A DNA stretch of 64,000 nt, from assembly GCF_036227125.1 (NCBI RefSeq), contig NZ_CP109435.1:930001-994000 (forward strand), written 5' to 3'. Source of the DNA: Streptomyces sp. NBC_01485. Its GTDB lineage: Bacteria; Actinomycetota; Actinomycetes; Streptomycetales; Streptomycetaceae. The first letter of the stretch is position 1. Every line of letters starts with the position of its first letter. Of the stretch, positions 26,347 to 32,734 are shown one piece after another. The notes below the pieces were generated by a model. The model saw only the letters and a list, made by a program, of their open reading frames with translations. It was not told where the DNA came from and searched no databases. The position numbers were made by a program, and so were the translations under genes.

Positions 26347-26904
26347 TCAGCGGCTGGGCAGGTGTTCGAGTGCGTCGAGGAAGTCGCGGAAGGCCTGGTC
26401 GGTGCGGGTGGTGTCGCCGGTGGCGTCGAGGTCCATGAGGAGGCCACGGATGACGGCGAGAACAAGCGTCGCGAGATCCGGCCGGCCGATGCTGCGCAGA
26501 CCGTCCTCGAGCGGCCCGAGCCAGTCGGTCGTCGCGGTGCGCCGAAAGTCCGGCCACAGCTGTTGCCCTGCGCTCTCGCGCAGCTGACCGAACATCTGCA
26601 GGTACGGCCGCCCGTCCGCGCCGGTGATCGAGGTCCAGGCGCGATCCAGGGTGGCGGTGTAGTGCTCGTCGGGTCGCGCCCGCAGGAGGTCGCCGAATGT
26701 GTCGAGCTGACGTTGCCGCGCGTGCCCGAGGACGGCCCGCAGCAGGACGTCGCGGGTACCGAAGTGATAGATGAGCATGCGGGCCGAGGTGCCGGTGGCG
26801 GTGGCCAGCGGCTCGAGCCGGTCGGGGAGGCCGTGCGCGAGAGCGTGATCAGCGCACGCGTCGAGCAGCCTCTCCTTGATGTGCGGTTGCGGTCGTCTGC
26901 CCAC
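26347..26904 (-). CDS. TetR-family transcriptional regulator
   Basis: The product has 185 residues from the GTG at 26904 (MGRRPQPHIKERLLDACADHALAHGLPDRLEPLATATGTSARMLIYHFGTRDVLLRAVLGHARQRQ). The N-terminal 50 residues are the TetR HTH with the recognition helix ARMLIYHFGTRDVLL. The C-terminal ligand-binding part (WTSITGADGRPYLQMFGQL, LATLVLAVIRGLLMDLDATGDTTRTDQAFRDFLDAL) is complete. The frame extends upstream to 27318 but that part runs through the operator and unrelated sequence. A perfect dyad lies at 26920-26935, just before the start. The divergent partner has been reduced to a small alpha/beta-hydrolase remnant, so the regulator may have lost its target. Confidence 0.8.
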   Translation of the reverse strand: MGRRPQPHIKERLLDACADHALAHGLPDRLEPLATATGTSARMLIYHFGTRDVLLRAVLGHARQRQLDTFGDLLRARPDEHYTATLDRAWTSITGADGRPYLQMFGQLRESAGQQLWPDFRRTATTDWLGPLEDGLRSIGRPDLATLVLAVIRGLLMDLDATGDTTRTDQAFRDFLDALEHLPSR

Positions 26905-26919
26905 GCCGACATCTTTTCG

Positions 26920-26935
26920 CGTAACAGCGGTTACG
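26920..26935. promoter_or_regulatory. Operator-like dyad before the TetR gene
   Basis: CGTAACAGCGGTTACG has perfect 6-bp arms with a 4-bp centre and begins 16 bp upstream of the GTG start. This is the usual form and position of a TetR-family self-repression site. Binding is inferred. Confidence 0.55.
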
Positions 26936-26953
26936 TCTACCGTTGATCGAAAG

Positions 26954-27100
26954 GCAGTCTGCGCCCAGGACCGGGGCACTCCGCCGCGGCTGCAGCGCGA
27001 GTTCGCCCGCCGGGCCGGCAGCGTCGTCGAACTCGACGCCGGCCACCACCCGTTCCTGTCCCGGCCCGCCGTGGTCCGGGACCTGCTGCTGAGCCTGTGA
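26954..27100 (+). pseudogene. C-terminal remnant of an alpha/beta hydrolase
   Basis: AVCAQDRGTPPRLQREFARRAGSVVELDAGHHPFLSRPAVVRDLLLSL ends at a stop at 27100. It matches the C-terminal 48 residues of alpha/beta hydrolases, with the acid residue (AQDR) and the catalytic His in GHHPFLSRP. The Ser nucleophile and the rest of the fold are gone. It is joined directly to the TetR promoter, which suggests a deletion that removed the body of a divergently transcribed hydrolase gene. Confidence 0.65.
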
Positions 27101-27225
27101 CGGCAGCCGCGCACGAGCCGGGCCGGGCCGGCGATCCGCCGAGTCGGTCGCCCCGGCCGATCCAGCCACCCCGTCAGCGGGTGGCGCCTGGTGGACGCGG
27201 ACCTCACCGGAGGCGACTTCAGGGA

Positions 27226-27880
27226 GTGCTGACCTTGCCGGTCTTGCGGTCCACTCGGTGGCGCTCGACCTGGACGGCCTGGCGGGCGCCGGGAAAGAGC
27301 AGGCTGTTCACCGTGCACACCCTGATGCGGCGGATCTCGCCGCGGCCGTGGCCGGTGTCGCGGGTGCGGCCCTGCAGCGGGATCTGCAGCGGGATCTGCA
27401 GCGGGATCTGCAGCGGGATCTGCTTCCAGGGAAGGGACTTGAGCTGCTTGTGGAGCTTCCTCTGGTTTCCTTCACGGTCACGACGCAGTGCGCGCCTCGG
27501 CCGGGCAGGTAGCGGGCGTGCTCGCGCCGGGTGTGCATGGCGTCGCTGGTCACGACCACGCCCGCCAGTTCGGCGAGGGGCTCCGGCAGAGGCTGGAAGC
27601 AGGTGATCTCGTTGGTCTTCTCGCCTGCGTCGAGTGGGGCGAGGCGGGGCGTCGGTGATCCCTCACCCACCGCCGGCAGGGAGGCCGATCCGGCCAGAAC
27701 CGCGTACGCGGTCAGCGCGGGCACGACGGCCAGAGCGTGCCGTACGCCGCGCGGATCGCGAGGGCCGGGAACCTCGGCCGGTCGCTCCGGCAGGCCCGGG
27801 ATCTCCTCGGGCACGGCCCCGGGATGCTCGCGGAGTCGGTCCAAGGCAGGCGGGATCGGCGATGACGCGTCGGCAGGCAC
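27226..27880 (-). mobile_element. Degraded ISAs1-family insertion sequence
   Basis: The minus strand reads [47 protein letters not shown], then, after an internal deletion, [54 protein letters not shown]. In a shifted frame it continues [46 protein letters not shown]. These are consecutive parts of ISAs1-type transposases. About 100 or more residues between AVGE and EKTNEI are missing, there is at least one frameshift, and a 12-bp tandem repeat has expanded within the gene. No intact terminal repeats were found. Confidence 0.8.
27375..27422. repeat. Four tandem copies of a 12-bp unit inside the ISAs1 remnant
   Basis: CAGCGGGATCTG is repeated four times without error. On the transposase strand it encodes a repeated QIPL. 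The normal gene has a single such motif (KQIPLQ), so this is slippage expansion in a dead gene. Confidence 0.9.
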
Positions 27881-27889
27881 GGTCTTCCA

Positions 27890-27926
27890 CCAGGATCACG
27901 GGGCGTCGAGAACTCCATGATCCTGG
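27890..27926 (-). terminator. Hairpin downstream of the XRE-DUF2975 pair
   Basis: CCAGGATCA at 27890-27898 pairs with TGATCCTGG at 27918-27926 with a 19-nt loop. It begins 10 bp past the stop of the XRE gene at 27936. It is weaker than the other hairpins, and terminator function is inferred. Confidence 0.4.
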
Positions 27927-27935
27927 AAGGGCACG

Positions 27936-28157
27936 TCAGTCGGCTGCGGCGTCCTCGGCCTCCCAGCGCAGCAGGTCGCCCGGCTGGCACGTGAGCACCT
28001 CGCAGAGCGCGGCGAGCGTCGCGAAGCGCACCGCTTTGGCGCGGCCGTTCTTGAGTACCGCCAGGTTGGCGGGAGTGATCCCCACGCGGTCCGCGAGCTC
28101 GCCCACGGACATCTTCCGCCTGGCCAGCATCACGTCGATGTCGACGGTGATCGGCAT
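27936..28157 (-). CDS. Small XRE/Cro-type DNA-binding protein
   Basis: The product has 73 residues (MPITVDIDVMLARRKMSVGELADRVGITPANLAVLKNGRAKAVRFATLAALCEVLTCQPGDLLRWEAEDAAAD). It is a single Cro/C1-type HTH of the YozG-like kind that regularly accompanies DUF2975 membrane proteins. The ATG at 28155-28157 overlaps the TGA of the upstream gene by one base, so the two are translationally coupled. It probably represses its own operon through the dyad at 28681-28697. Confidence 0.85.
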   Translation of the reverse strand: MPITVDIDVMLARRKMSVGELADRVGITPANLAVLKNGRAKAVRFATLAALCEVLTCQPGDLLRWEAEDAAAD

Positions 28158-28648
28158 CAGATCACCTCGTCCAGCTCGGCCTGCATCTGCGCCGCTTCGA
28201 CGTCGCGCGCGACGGCCTGGGCGAGCAGCGTCCGCAGCACGAGCACGATGAGCGCGACCCCCAGGATGGCCACGCCGACCCCGCCCATGATGACGGTGAC
28301 GCCCGGGTCGTCCCGCTGGCCCGGCGCGTTGACGGCCGTGACCGCGAACCACACGAGGGCAGCCGCCACGATCGCGCCGATCACGCCGTCCACGTACCGG
28401 AAGGCGGCGTGGGAGAACACGGTTCCGCGTCGCACCATCGTCACCAGCCGCCATACGCAGACCAGGGCGACCTGGACCGACACCATGCCCGAGATCGTGA
28501 TCACGCGCAGCGCGGTCAGCGGGAGCGACCCGTCCTCCGGGTCGCTCCCGCTGACCAGTGTCCACACCATCAATGCCTGCACGAACACGGTGCCGGCGAG
28601 CACCACCACGAGCAGGGCGCGCAGCGCACGCACCGTCAGCTTTCCCAC
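28157..28648 (-). CDS. DUF2975 membrane protein
   Basis: The product has 163 residues from the GTG at 28648, which has GGAAGGA upstream. An ATG five codons earlier, at 28663, has no good binding site because it overlaps that purine stretch. Four hydrophobic segments are visible (ALRALLVVVLAGTVFVQALMVWTL; VITISGMVSVQVALVCVWRLV; YVDGVIGAIVAAALVWFAVTAV; VTVIMGGVGVAILGVALIVLVLRTLL). A conserved RRGTVFSHAAFRYVD between the second and third is typical of DUF2975, and an acidic helical tail follows. Function of the family is unknown. It forms a two-gene operon with the small XRE regulator. Confidence 0.85.
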   Translation of the reverse strand: MGKLTVRALRALLVVVLAGTVFVQALMVWTLVSGSDPEDGSLPLTALRVITISGMVSVQVALVCVWRLVTMVRRGTVFSHAAFRYVDGVIGAIVAAALVWFAVTAVNAPGQRDDPGVTVIMGGVGVAILGVALIVLVLRTLLAQAVARDVEAAQMQAELDEVI

Positions 28649-28677
28649 GACCCATCCTTCCATCGAATCACGATGGG

Positions 28678-28706
28678 AATCTATCGAGATTCGATAGGTG
28701 AAGCAA
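28678..28706 (-). promoter_or_regulatory. Candidate promoter of the DUF2975-XRE operon
   Basis: On the minus strand TTGCTT (plus-strand 28701-28706) is followed after exactly 17 bp by TAGATT (28678-28683), a good fit to a housekeeping-sigma promoter. The dyad at 28681-28697 sits in the spacer and -10, so binding there would block polymerase. Confidence 0.55.
28681..28697. promoter_or_regulatory. Operator-like dyad overlapping the promoter
   Basis: CTATCGAGATTCGATAG has perfect 7-bp arms around a 3-bp centre. It overlaps the -10 and spacer of the candidate promoter. A related half-site pattern (CATCGAATC) occurs at 28661-28669. It is the likely site for the operon's own XRE protein. Confidence 0.55.
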
Positions 28707-28877
28707 GGGGTCGGGACGGAGGGCGGTCGGCAGCGTCGCACGGTGGCAGTACGTCGCCGCCTCCCATGGCATGGCGGTTGCGCGAACCGTCTTGATCTTG
28801 TCGAAGTCGGCCTCACCTGAACACAGACCTGAACCAGTCCACGCCCGGGGCGACCTACAAGGGAATCGCCGCTGACC

Positions 28878-29060
28878 TCGGGTAGGCCGCCCGGCGGTCG
28901 ACCTCGCCGACGGTACGGCCGTTACGGCGGTGGACCACGGTCGTCAGGCGACTCGGCGTCATCCGATGCTGTCGGCGACCTGGCGCGGCGAGCGCGGCTC
29001 GGCGAAGCGCCGCTCGATCACCTCGAAGACCTCGGCGAGCGACGGTTCGTCGCCGCCCAT
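28878..29060 (-). pseudogene. Remnant of an AraC-family regulator, first HTH part
   Basis: The minus strand reads DEPSLAEVFEVIERRFAEPRSPRQVADSIG, then a one-base frame change, then MTPSRLTTVVHRRNGRTVGEVDRRAAYP. This matches the first HTH of AraC proteins (VADSVGMTPGHLTTVVRRxTGRTV). About 30 residues expected between GRTVGE and the second HTH are missing, and the end after RRAAYP is unrelated. Bases 28878-28906 are identical to 23381-23409 in the C-terminal AraC piece. Confidence 0.55.
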
Positions 29061-29161
29061 ACCGGCCGCCGTGACTTCCCCCGCAGCGGCTTCCGGCTCC
29101 GCGCGGCGCCGTTGTCCTTCCCAGGCGGCTGCGCGGTGGCGGGCGAGGCCTGCGTGCCTGC

Positions 29162-30010
29162 GCGCGCCGGATCGGTCTGATGGCCGGGGCGCCGCTGGCG
29201 GGTCTGCTCATCGCCGCCGTCGGGCCGGTGCGCACCCTGTGCGCGGATGTGGGCGCGGCCCTGCTGTGCTGTCTGCTGGTGGCGGCGCTGGTGCCGCCCG
29301 CACCCCGGTCGCCCGACCCCGGCGGGGCGGGGGCGTCGTACCTGGCGGACCTGCGGGCGGGCTGGGCGTACCTGAGCGGCGACCCGCCGGTGCGGGCGGT
29401 GACGGCCGTGCTGCTGGTGACCAACGCGCTGGACGGCGCGCTCAACGGGGTCCTGTACCCGGCGTACGGCACGCGGGTGCTGGACAGCAGCGCGCTGTTC
29501 GGGGCCATGGTCACCGCGATCGGGGCAGGTGCCCTGCTGGGGGCGGCCCTGTACGTCCGGGTCGGGCGCCGGCTGCCGCGCCGGGCCCTGTTCGTCGGCG
29601 CGTTCCTCCTGGTCGGCGCGGTGCGGTGCGCGACGCTCGCCGCCGGGCCGCCGCCCTGGGCGCTGCTGTCGCTGCTGGCCCTGTCGGGTCTGGGGTCGGG
29701 GGCGCTCGCTCCGCTGATGATGTCCGTCGCCTACGAGCGGGTGCCCGAGGCGGTGCGCGGCCGGGTCTTCGGCATGCTCACCGCCTGCGCTCTGGCGGCC
29801 ACGCCGCTGGGCATGCTGGGTGCGGGACCGGTGCTGGACGGCTGGGGTCTGACGCCCGCGCTGCTGGCGACCGGGGTGGTCTATCTCGGGGTCACTCTGA
29901 CGCCCCTGGTGTTCCGTGTGTGGCGGGAGTTGGACGTGCCGCCGCCTCGAAACGCCCCGACCGCCGACCGTTCCGCGCCGAATGCGGAGGTTCGTCACCC
30001 CTCACTTTAG
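29162..30010 (+). pseudogene. 5'-truncated MFS exporter (EntS-like)
   Basis: The frame gives RIGLMAGAPLAGLLIAAVGPVRTLCADVGAALLCCLLVAALVPP and then about six further membrane helices, ending at 30010. This corresponds to the C-terminal 60 to 65 percent of a 420-residue MFS_3/EntS-type transporter. The N-terminal five or so helices, including the usual DxxxRRxxM loop, are missing, and upstream sequence is AraC debris. An ATG at 29180 exists but lacks a plausible N-terminal half, so I treat it as a relic. It resembles the intact exporter at 32728-34035 in family but is not a recent duplicate. Confidence 0.7.
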
Positions 30011-30147
30011 AGTCAGGCAGCTTGATGAGCGGCAGGTCGGACCGCTACGGGGTGATCTTGGCGGCAGGGTTGGTCCCGCACGACACCGACCGAACGGCCC
30101 GGGACGACCATCTCCGGGCCGGCCCATCGCCCTGCTGGGGGAACAAC

Positions 30148-30372
30148 ATGACGAAGCGTCTCGTACTGGCCGTGTGCACCGTGGCCGCAGCGTTGACCGC
30201 CGTTCTGACGGGGACCGCGGCGACCGCGCCGTCCGACGGGGCCACCACCCGGATCATGGCGGACGACCCGCCCGTCGTCCGGCCCGTGGTGCACCCCCCG
30301 ACGACGGGCGGCACGAGGCCGGGCGGCTCGGGCCGCCCGAAGCCCCCGACCGACACCTCCTGGGGCGGCTGA
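30148..30372 (+). CDS. Small secreted proline/glycine-rich peptide
   Basis: The product has 74 residues: a Sec signal peptide (MTKRLVLAVCTVAAALTAVLTGTAATA) and a mature tail of about 45 residues rich in Pro, Gly and Thr (DDPPVVRPVVHPPTTGGTRPGGSGRPKPPTDTSWGG). The ATG at 30148 follows GGGGGAAC. I recognise no family. It lies between the MFS relic and a strong bidirectional terminator at the edge of the NRPS locus. It lacks Cys and Ser clusters, so a lanthipeptide-like precursor is unlikely. Function unknown. Confidence 0.6.
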   Translation: MTKRLVLAVCTVAAALTAVLTGTAATAPSDGATTRIMADDPPVVRPVVHPPTTGGTRPGGSGRPKPPTDTSWGG

Positions 30373-30391
30373 CCGGTGCGCGGAGCCCGGT

Positions 30392-30440
30392 GAACGAACG
30401 GAAGGAGGCGCCCCCCTGGGGCGCCTCCTTCCGTTCGTTC
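30392..30440. terminator. Very strong bidirectional terminator
   Basis: A perfect 23-bp stem (30392-30414 with 30418-30440) closes on a 3-nt loop; the arm begins GAACGAACGGAAGGAGGC. It lies 20 bp after the secreted-peptide gene and 28 bp past the end of the convergent cupin-like gene, and marks a border of the NRPS locus. Confidence 0.85.
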
Positions 30441-30468
30441 GAGTCCGGGATCCCTGCCCGTCAGCCCG

Positions 30469-30981
30469 TCACGGCCGATCCGGCCCGTCCGGGGCGAGGA
30501 CGACGACCGTCCAGCGGGCGTCGGCGGCGGGTTCGGCGGTACGCGACCAGCCGTCGGGGACGTACAGCACCTCGCCCACGCGCAGGCGGTAGCGGAGCGA
30601 GGCGCCCTGCCCGTCGGCGCCGGCGCCGGCGATGTTCCAGGTGGCCGCGCCCGCGATCTGATGGACCAGCAGATGGCCGGGCGGGACGCCGACGGGGGCG
30701 GGCCGGGCCGGGAGACGGGTCGCGGCGGCGATCTGGGCGGCGAGTGCGTCCAGATCGGGCGTCGCCGCCGGGTCCTCGCCGTCGTCGGCGCCGTCGCCGT
30801 CGCCGAGCAGCGGATGGTCGTGTTCCGGCCACAGGACGCCCGGGGCGCGGCCCAGGTGGAGCGCCACGAAGAGGGCGACCTCCCGCAGGTACGCCTCGGC
30901 CGGGTCTGCGGGTCGGTGGACGGCCCGGACCTGCGGACGGCCCTCCGGAGATCCCGCCGTCCCGTCGAACGGCATGTTCAT
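30469..30981 (-). CDS. Small cupin-like protein
   Basis: The product has 170 residues from the ATG at 30981, preceded by GAGGGG. The frame is open to 31131 but that part has no binding site. The second half (HLLVHQIAGAATWNIAG, LRYRLRVGEVLYVPDGWSRTA, RWTVVVLAP) has the strand pattern and GEVLYVPxGWxR motif of the JmjC/cupin_4 fold. The usual iron-binding HxD is not seen and the position of the second His is Arg, so it is probably not an active oxygenase. The middle is acidic (DGDGADDGEDPAATPD). It lies downstream of the LuxR gene at the cluster edge. Its role is unknown. Confidence 0.5.
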   Translation of the reverse strand: MNMPFDGTAGSPEGRPQVRAVHRPADPAEAYLREVALFVALHLGRAPGVLWPEHDHPLLGDGDGADDGEDPAATPDLDALAAQIAAATRLPARPAPVGVPPGHLLVHQIAGAATWNIAGAGADGQGASLRYRLRVGEVLYVPDGWSRTAEPAADARWTVVVLAPDGPDRP

Positions 30982-31211
30982 CGTGCGCCCCTCAGTCTGT
31001 GCATGGCTCGCCTGCGCACCGCGTCCGCCGTGCGCGACGGGGCCGCGTGCCGCGACCCCGTCGGGGAAGCATCGTCCATCGCTCAGGGTGCGTACCAGCC
31101 ACGAGAACGCGTTCCCCGAATCCCGTGACACGCGGTCCGCTCCGCCACATGACGGGGCGACGGGCGGCGGAGGGGGAAGCCGGTTCCGGGCGGCGGGGCG
31201 GGGCGACGGGG

Positions 31212-32246
31212 TCAGTCCGCAGCGGCCTCCGGGGCCGGCTGTGCGGCCTCCGGGTCGTCCAGCAGGCCTCGGGCCGCGGCGGCGGCTCCCGCCTGGAAGC
31301 GGCTCCCGGCGCCGAGTTCCTCCATGATGTCGGCGATGTGCCGGCGCGCGGTGCGCAGGGACATGCCGAGCCGTCGGGCGATGGCCTCGTCCTTCAGTCC
31401 GGCCGCGAGAAGCCGGATGATCGTTTCGTGGATCTCGCGGGCGACCTCCTCCAGCCCCTGGCCGACGGCGTTGGAGAAGGGGGTGGCGTGGTCCCAGGTC
31501 TGGTCGAAGATGTCACAGAGGTACGCGACGGTGGCGGGCTCCCGGATCACCACGGCGCCCCAACTGCCGTCCGGCACGGGGATGAACGCCAGCTCGCGGT
31601 CGAAGGCGATGAGCCGGCCGAAGAGTTCGTGCGCGGTGCGGTACTGCGCGCCGAGCGCCGAGGCGGCGGCCACGTAGGCCTGGCTGGGGCCGTTGAACCG
31701 GGCGGTGTGGTGGTAGAGGCTGCGCATGGAGATGCCCCTGCGCAGCATGTCCTCGTCCCGCCTGAGCGCCTCCTGCATCGCCTCGGGCACCCGGCTGCCG
31801 CCGCCGGGCTGACTGGTGAGGACCTCGCGCCGGCACCGGTCCGAGGCGAGGTTCAGCGCGCCGCGCACGTCCTCGACGTTCTCCAGCACCTCCAGCGCCT
31901 CGCCCCCGGAACGGCGCTGGAGGTAGTGGGGCAGGAAGCGCCCGAGATCCTCGCGTATCCCGCCTATCTCCCGCTGACGTGCGCGTATCTCCTCCTCCAG
32001 CGGCGCGGAGAGGCGGGAGACGGCGGTGTCCGGCGCCACCGCGAAGGCCACGGAGTCGCCCTCCGGGCTGCGATGCAGCAGCTGGGCGCCGAGCAGCCGC
32101 TCCACGCTGAGCCGGACCTCCTGCGGAGCGTGTCCGGTGCCCGCGGCGACGGTGTCCACCCCGATCGTGCGGTGCTCGAGCACCCAGCCGTAGACGTCGA
32201 GGTCCACGTCATTGAGATCCGATGACACCCTTGCCCCATTTTGCAT
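31212..32246 (-). CDS. LuxR-type transcriptional regulator with long N-terminal sensor-like region
   Basis: The product has 344 residues from the ATG at 32246 (GGTGAAGG upstream), beginning MQNGARVSSDLNDVDLDVYGWVLEHRTIGVDTV. Residues 10-80 look like a winged-helix TrmB-type segment (DVYGWVLEHRTIGVDTVAAGTGHAPQEVRLSVERLLGAQLLHR). The middle (about 90-270) has the phospholipase-D-like layout of TrmB/LuxR proteins. The C-terminal HTH at about 275-309 (LLAAGLKDEAIARRLGMSLRTARRHIADIMEELGA) is of the LuxR/GerE type. Such TrmB-LuxR fusions are common next to Streptomyces natural-product genes. It is divergent from a second LuxR-type gene at 32396, and two dyads lie between them. Control of the NRPS operon is inferred from place only. 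Confidence 0.8.
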   Translation of the reverse strand: MQNGARVSSDLNDVDLDVYGWVLEHRTIGVDTVAAGTGHAPQEVRLSVERLLGAQLLHRSPEGDSVAFAVAPDTAVSRLSAPLEEEIRARQREIGGIREDLGRFLPHYLQRRSGGEALEVLENVEDVRGALNLASDRCRREVLTSQPGGGSRVPEAMQEALRRDEDMLRRGISMRSLYHHTARFNGPSQAYVAAASALGAQYRTAHELFGRLIAFDRELAFIPVPDGSWGAVVIREPATVAYLCDIFDQTWDHATPFSNAVGQGLEEVAREIHETIIRLLAAGLKDEAIARRLGMSLRTARRHIADIMEELGAGSRFQAGAAAAARGLLDDPEAAQPAPEAAAD

Positions 32247-32272
32247 GCCTTCACCCCGGGTCGCTTTGCTGC

Positions 32273-32295
32273 CAGGCACCTTGGTGAGGTGCCTG
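32273..32295. promoter_or_regulatory. Inverted repeat in the divergent LuxR region
   Basis: CAGGCACCT at 32273-32281 and AGGTGCCTG at 32287-32295 are perfect arms with a 5-bp centre, 27 bp upstream of the start at 32246. It is either a hairpin in the leader or a dimer binding site. Confidence 0.45.
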
Positions 32296-32326
32296 CCCCC
32301 TGGCGTCAGCATAAGCAAGCGGAAAG

Positions 32327-32342
32327 GCTGCTCATGAGCAGC
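32327..32342. promoter_or_regulatory. 16-bp perfect palindrome in the divergent LuxR region
   Basis: GCTGCTCATGAGCAGC has no spacer. It lies about 54 bp upstream of the small LuxR-type gene and 81 bp upstream of the larger one, a place where one site could control both. Confidence 0.45.
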
Positions 32343-32395
32343 TTCGGCGGCGAGTCGGCTTGCGCGACGCCGCTGTGGATACCTGAAGGAGCAGA

Positions 32396-32734
32396 GTGAA
32401 CACCGGCACTTCCGCGAAGAAAATCCCGTTGAGAGCGATTTCAGCCGCAACAGTTCCCGTCGCCGCTCGGGAGCCCGTCCCCACCCCACTGGAGTCCGCC
32501 ATGTCCGAGACCGCCCCGCCGGCACTCCGTCCCGCCGCGCTCTCGCCCCGCGAGGAGGAGGTCCTGGCGCATCTCGCGCAGGGGTGCACCTACCGGATCA
32601 TCGCCCGCCGCATGGGGCTCAGCCCGCACACGGTCGACACCTACGTGCGCCGGCTGCGCGGCAAGACCGGCTCGGTCAACCGCATCCAACTGGCCCACCT
32701 GGCCTTCCAGTTGGGGTACGGCCCCGGCTACTGA
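32396..32734 (+). CDS. Small LuxR/GerE-type HTH protein
   Basis: The product has 112 residues from the GTG at 32396, which follows AAGGAG. Residues about 45-110 are a complete GerE HTH (ALSPREEEVLAHLAQGCTYRIIARRMGLSPHTVDTYVRRLRGKTGSVNRIQLAHLAFQLGYG). The first 44 residues are disordered, with no receiver domain. An ATG at 32501 would give only the HTH. Free-standing GerE proteins of this kind occur in Streptomyces NRPS clusters as pathway activators. Its 3' end overlaps the convergent exporter gene by 7 bp. Confidence 0.8.
   Translation: MNTGTSAKKIPLRAISAATVPVAAREPVPTPLESAMSETAPPALRPAALSPREEEVLAHLAQGCTYRIIARRMGLSPHTVDTYVRRLRGKTGSVNRIQLAHLAFQLGYGPGY

Noticed and set aside
30148..30372. RiPP precursor
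   Set aside because: It has a Sec signal peptide and a Pro/Gly-rich tail without Cys or a recognisable core, and no modifying enzyme is adjacent.
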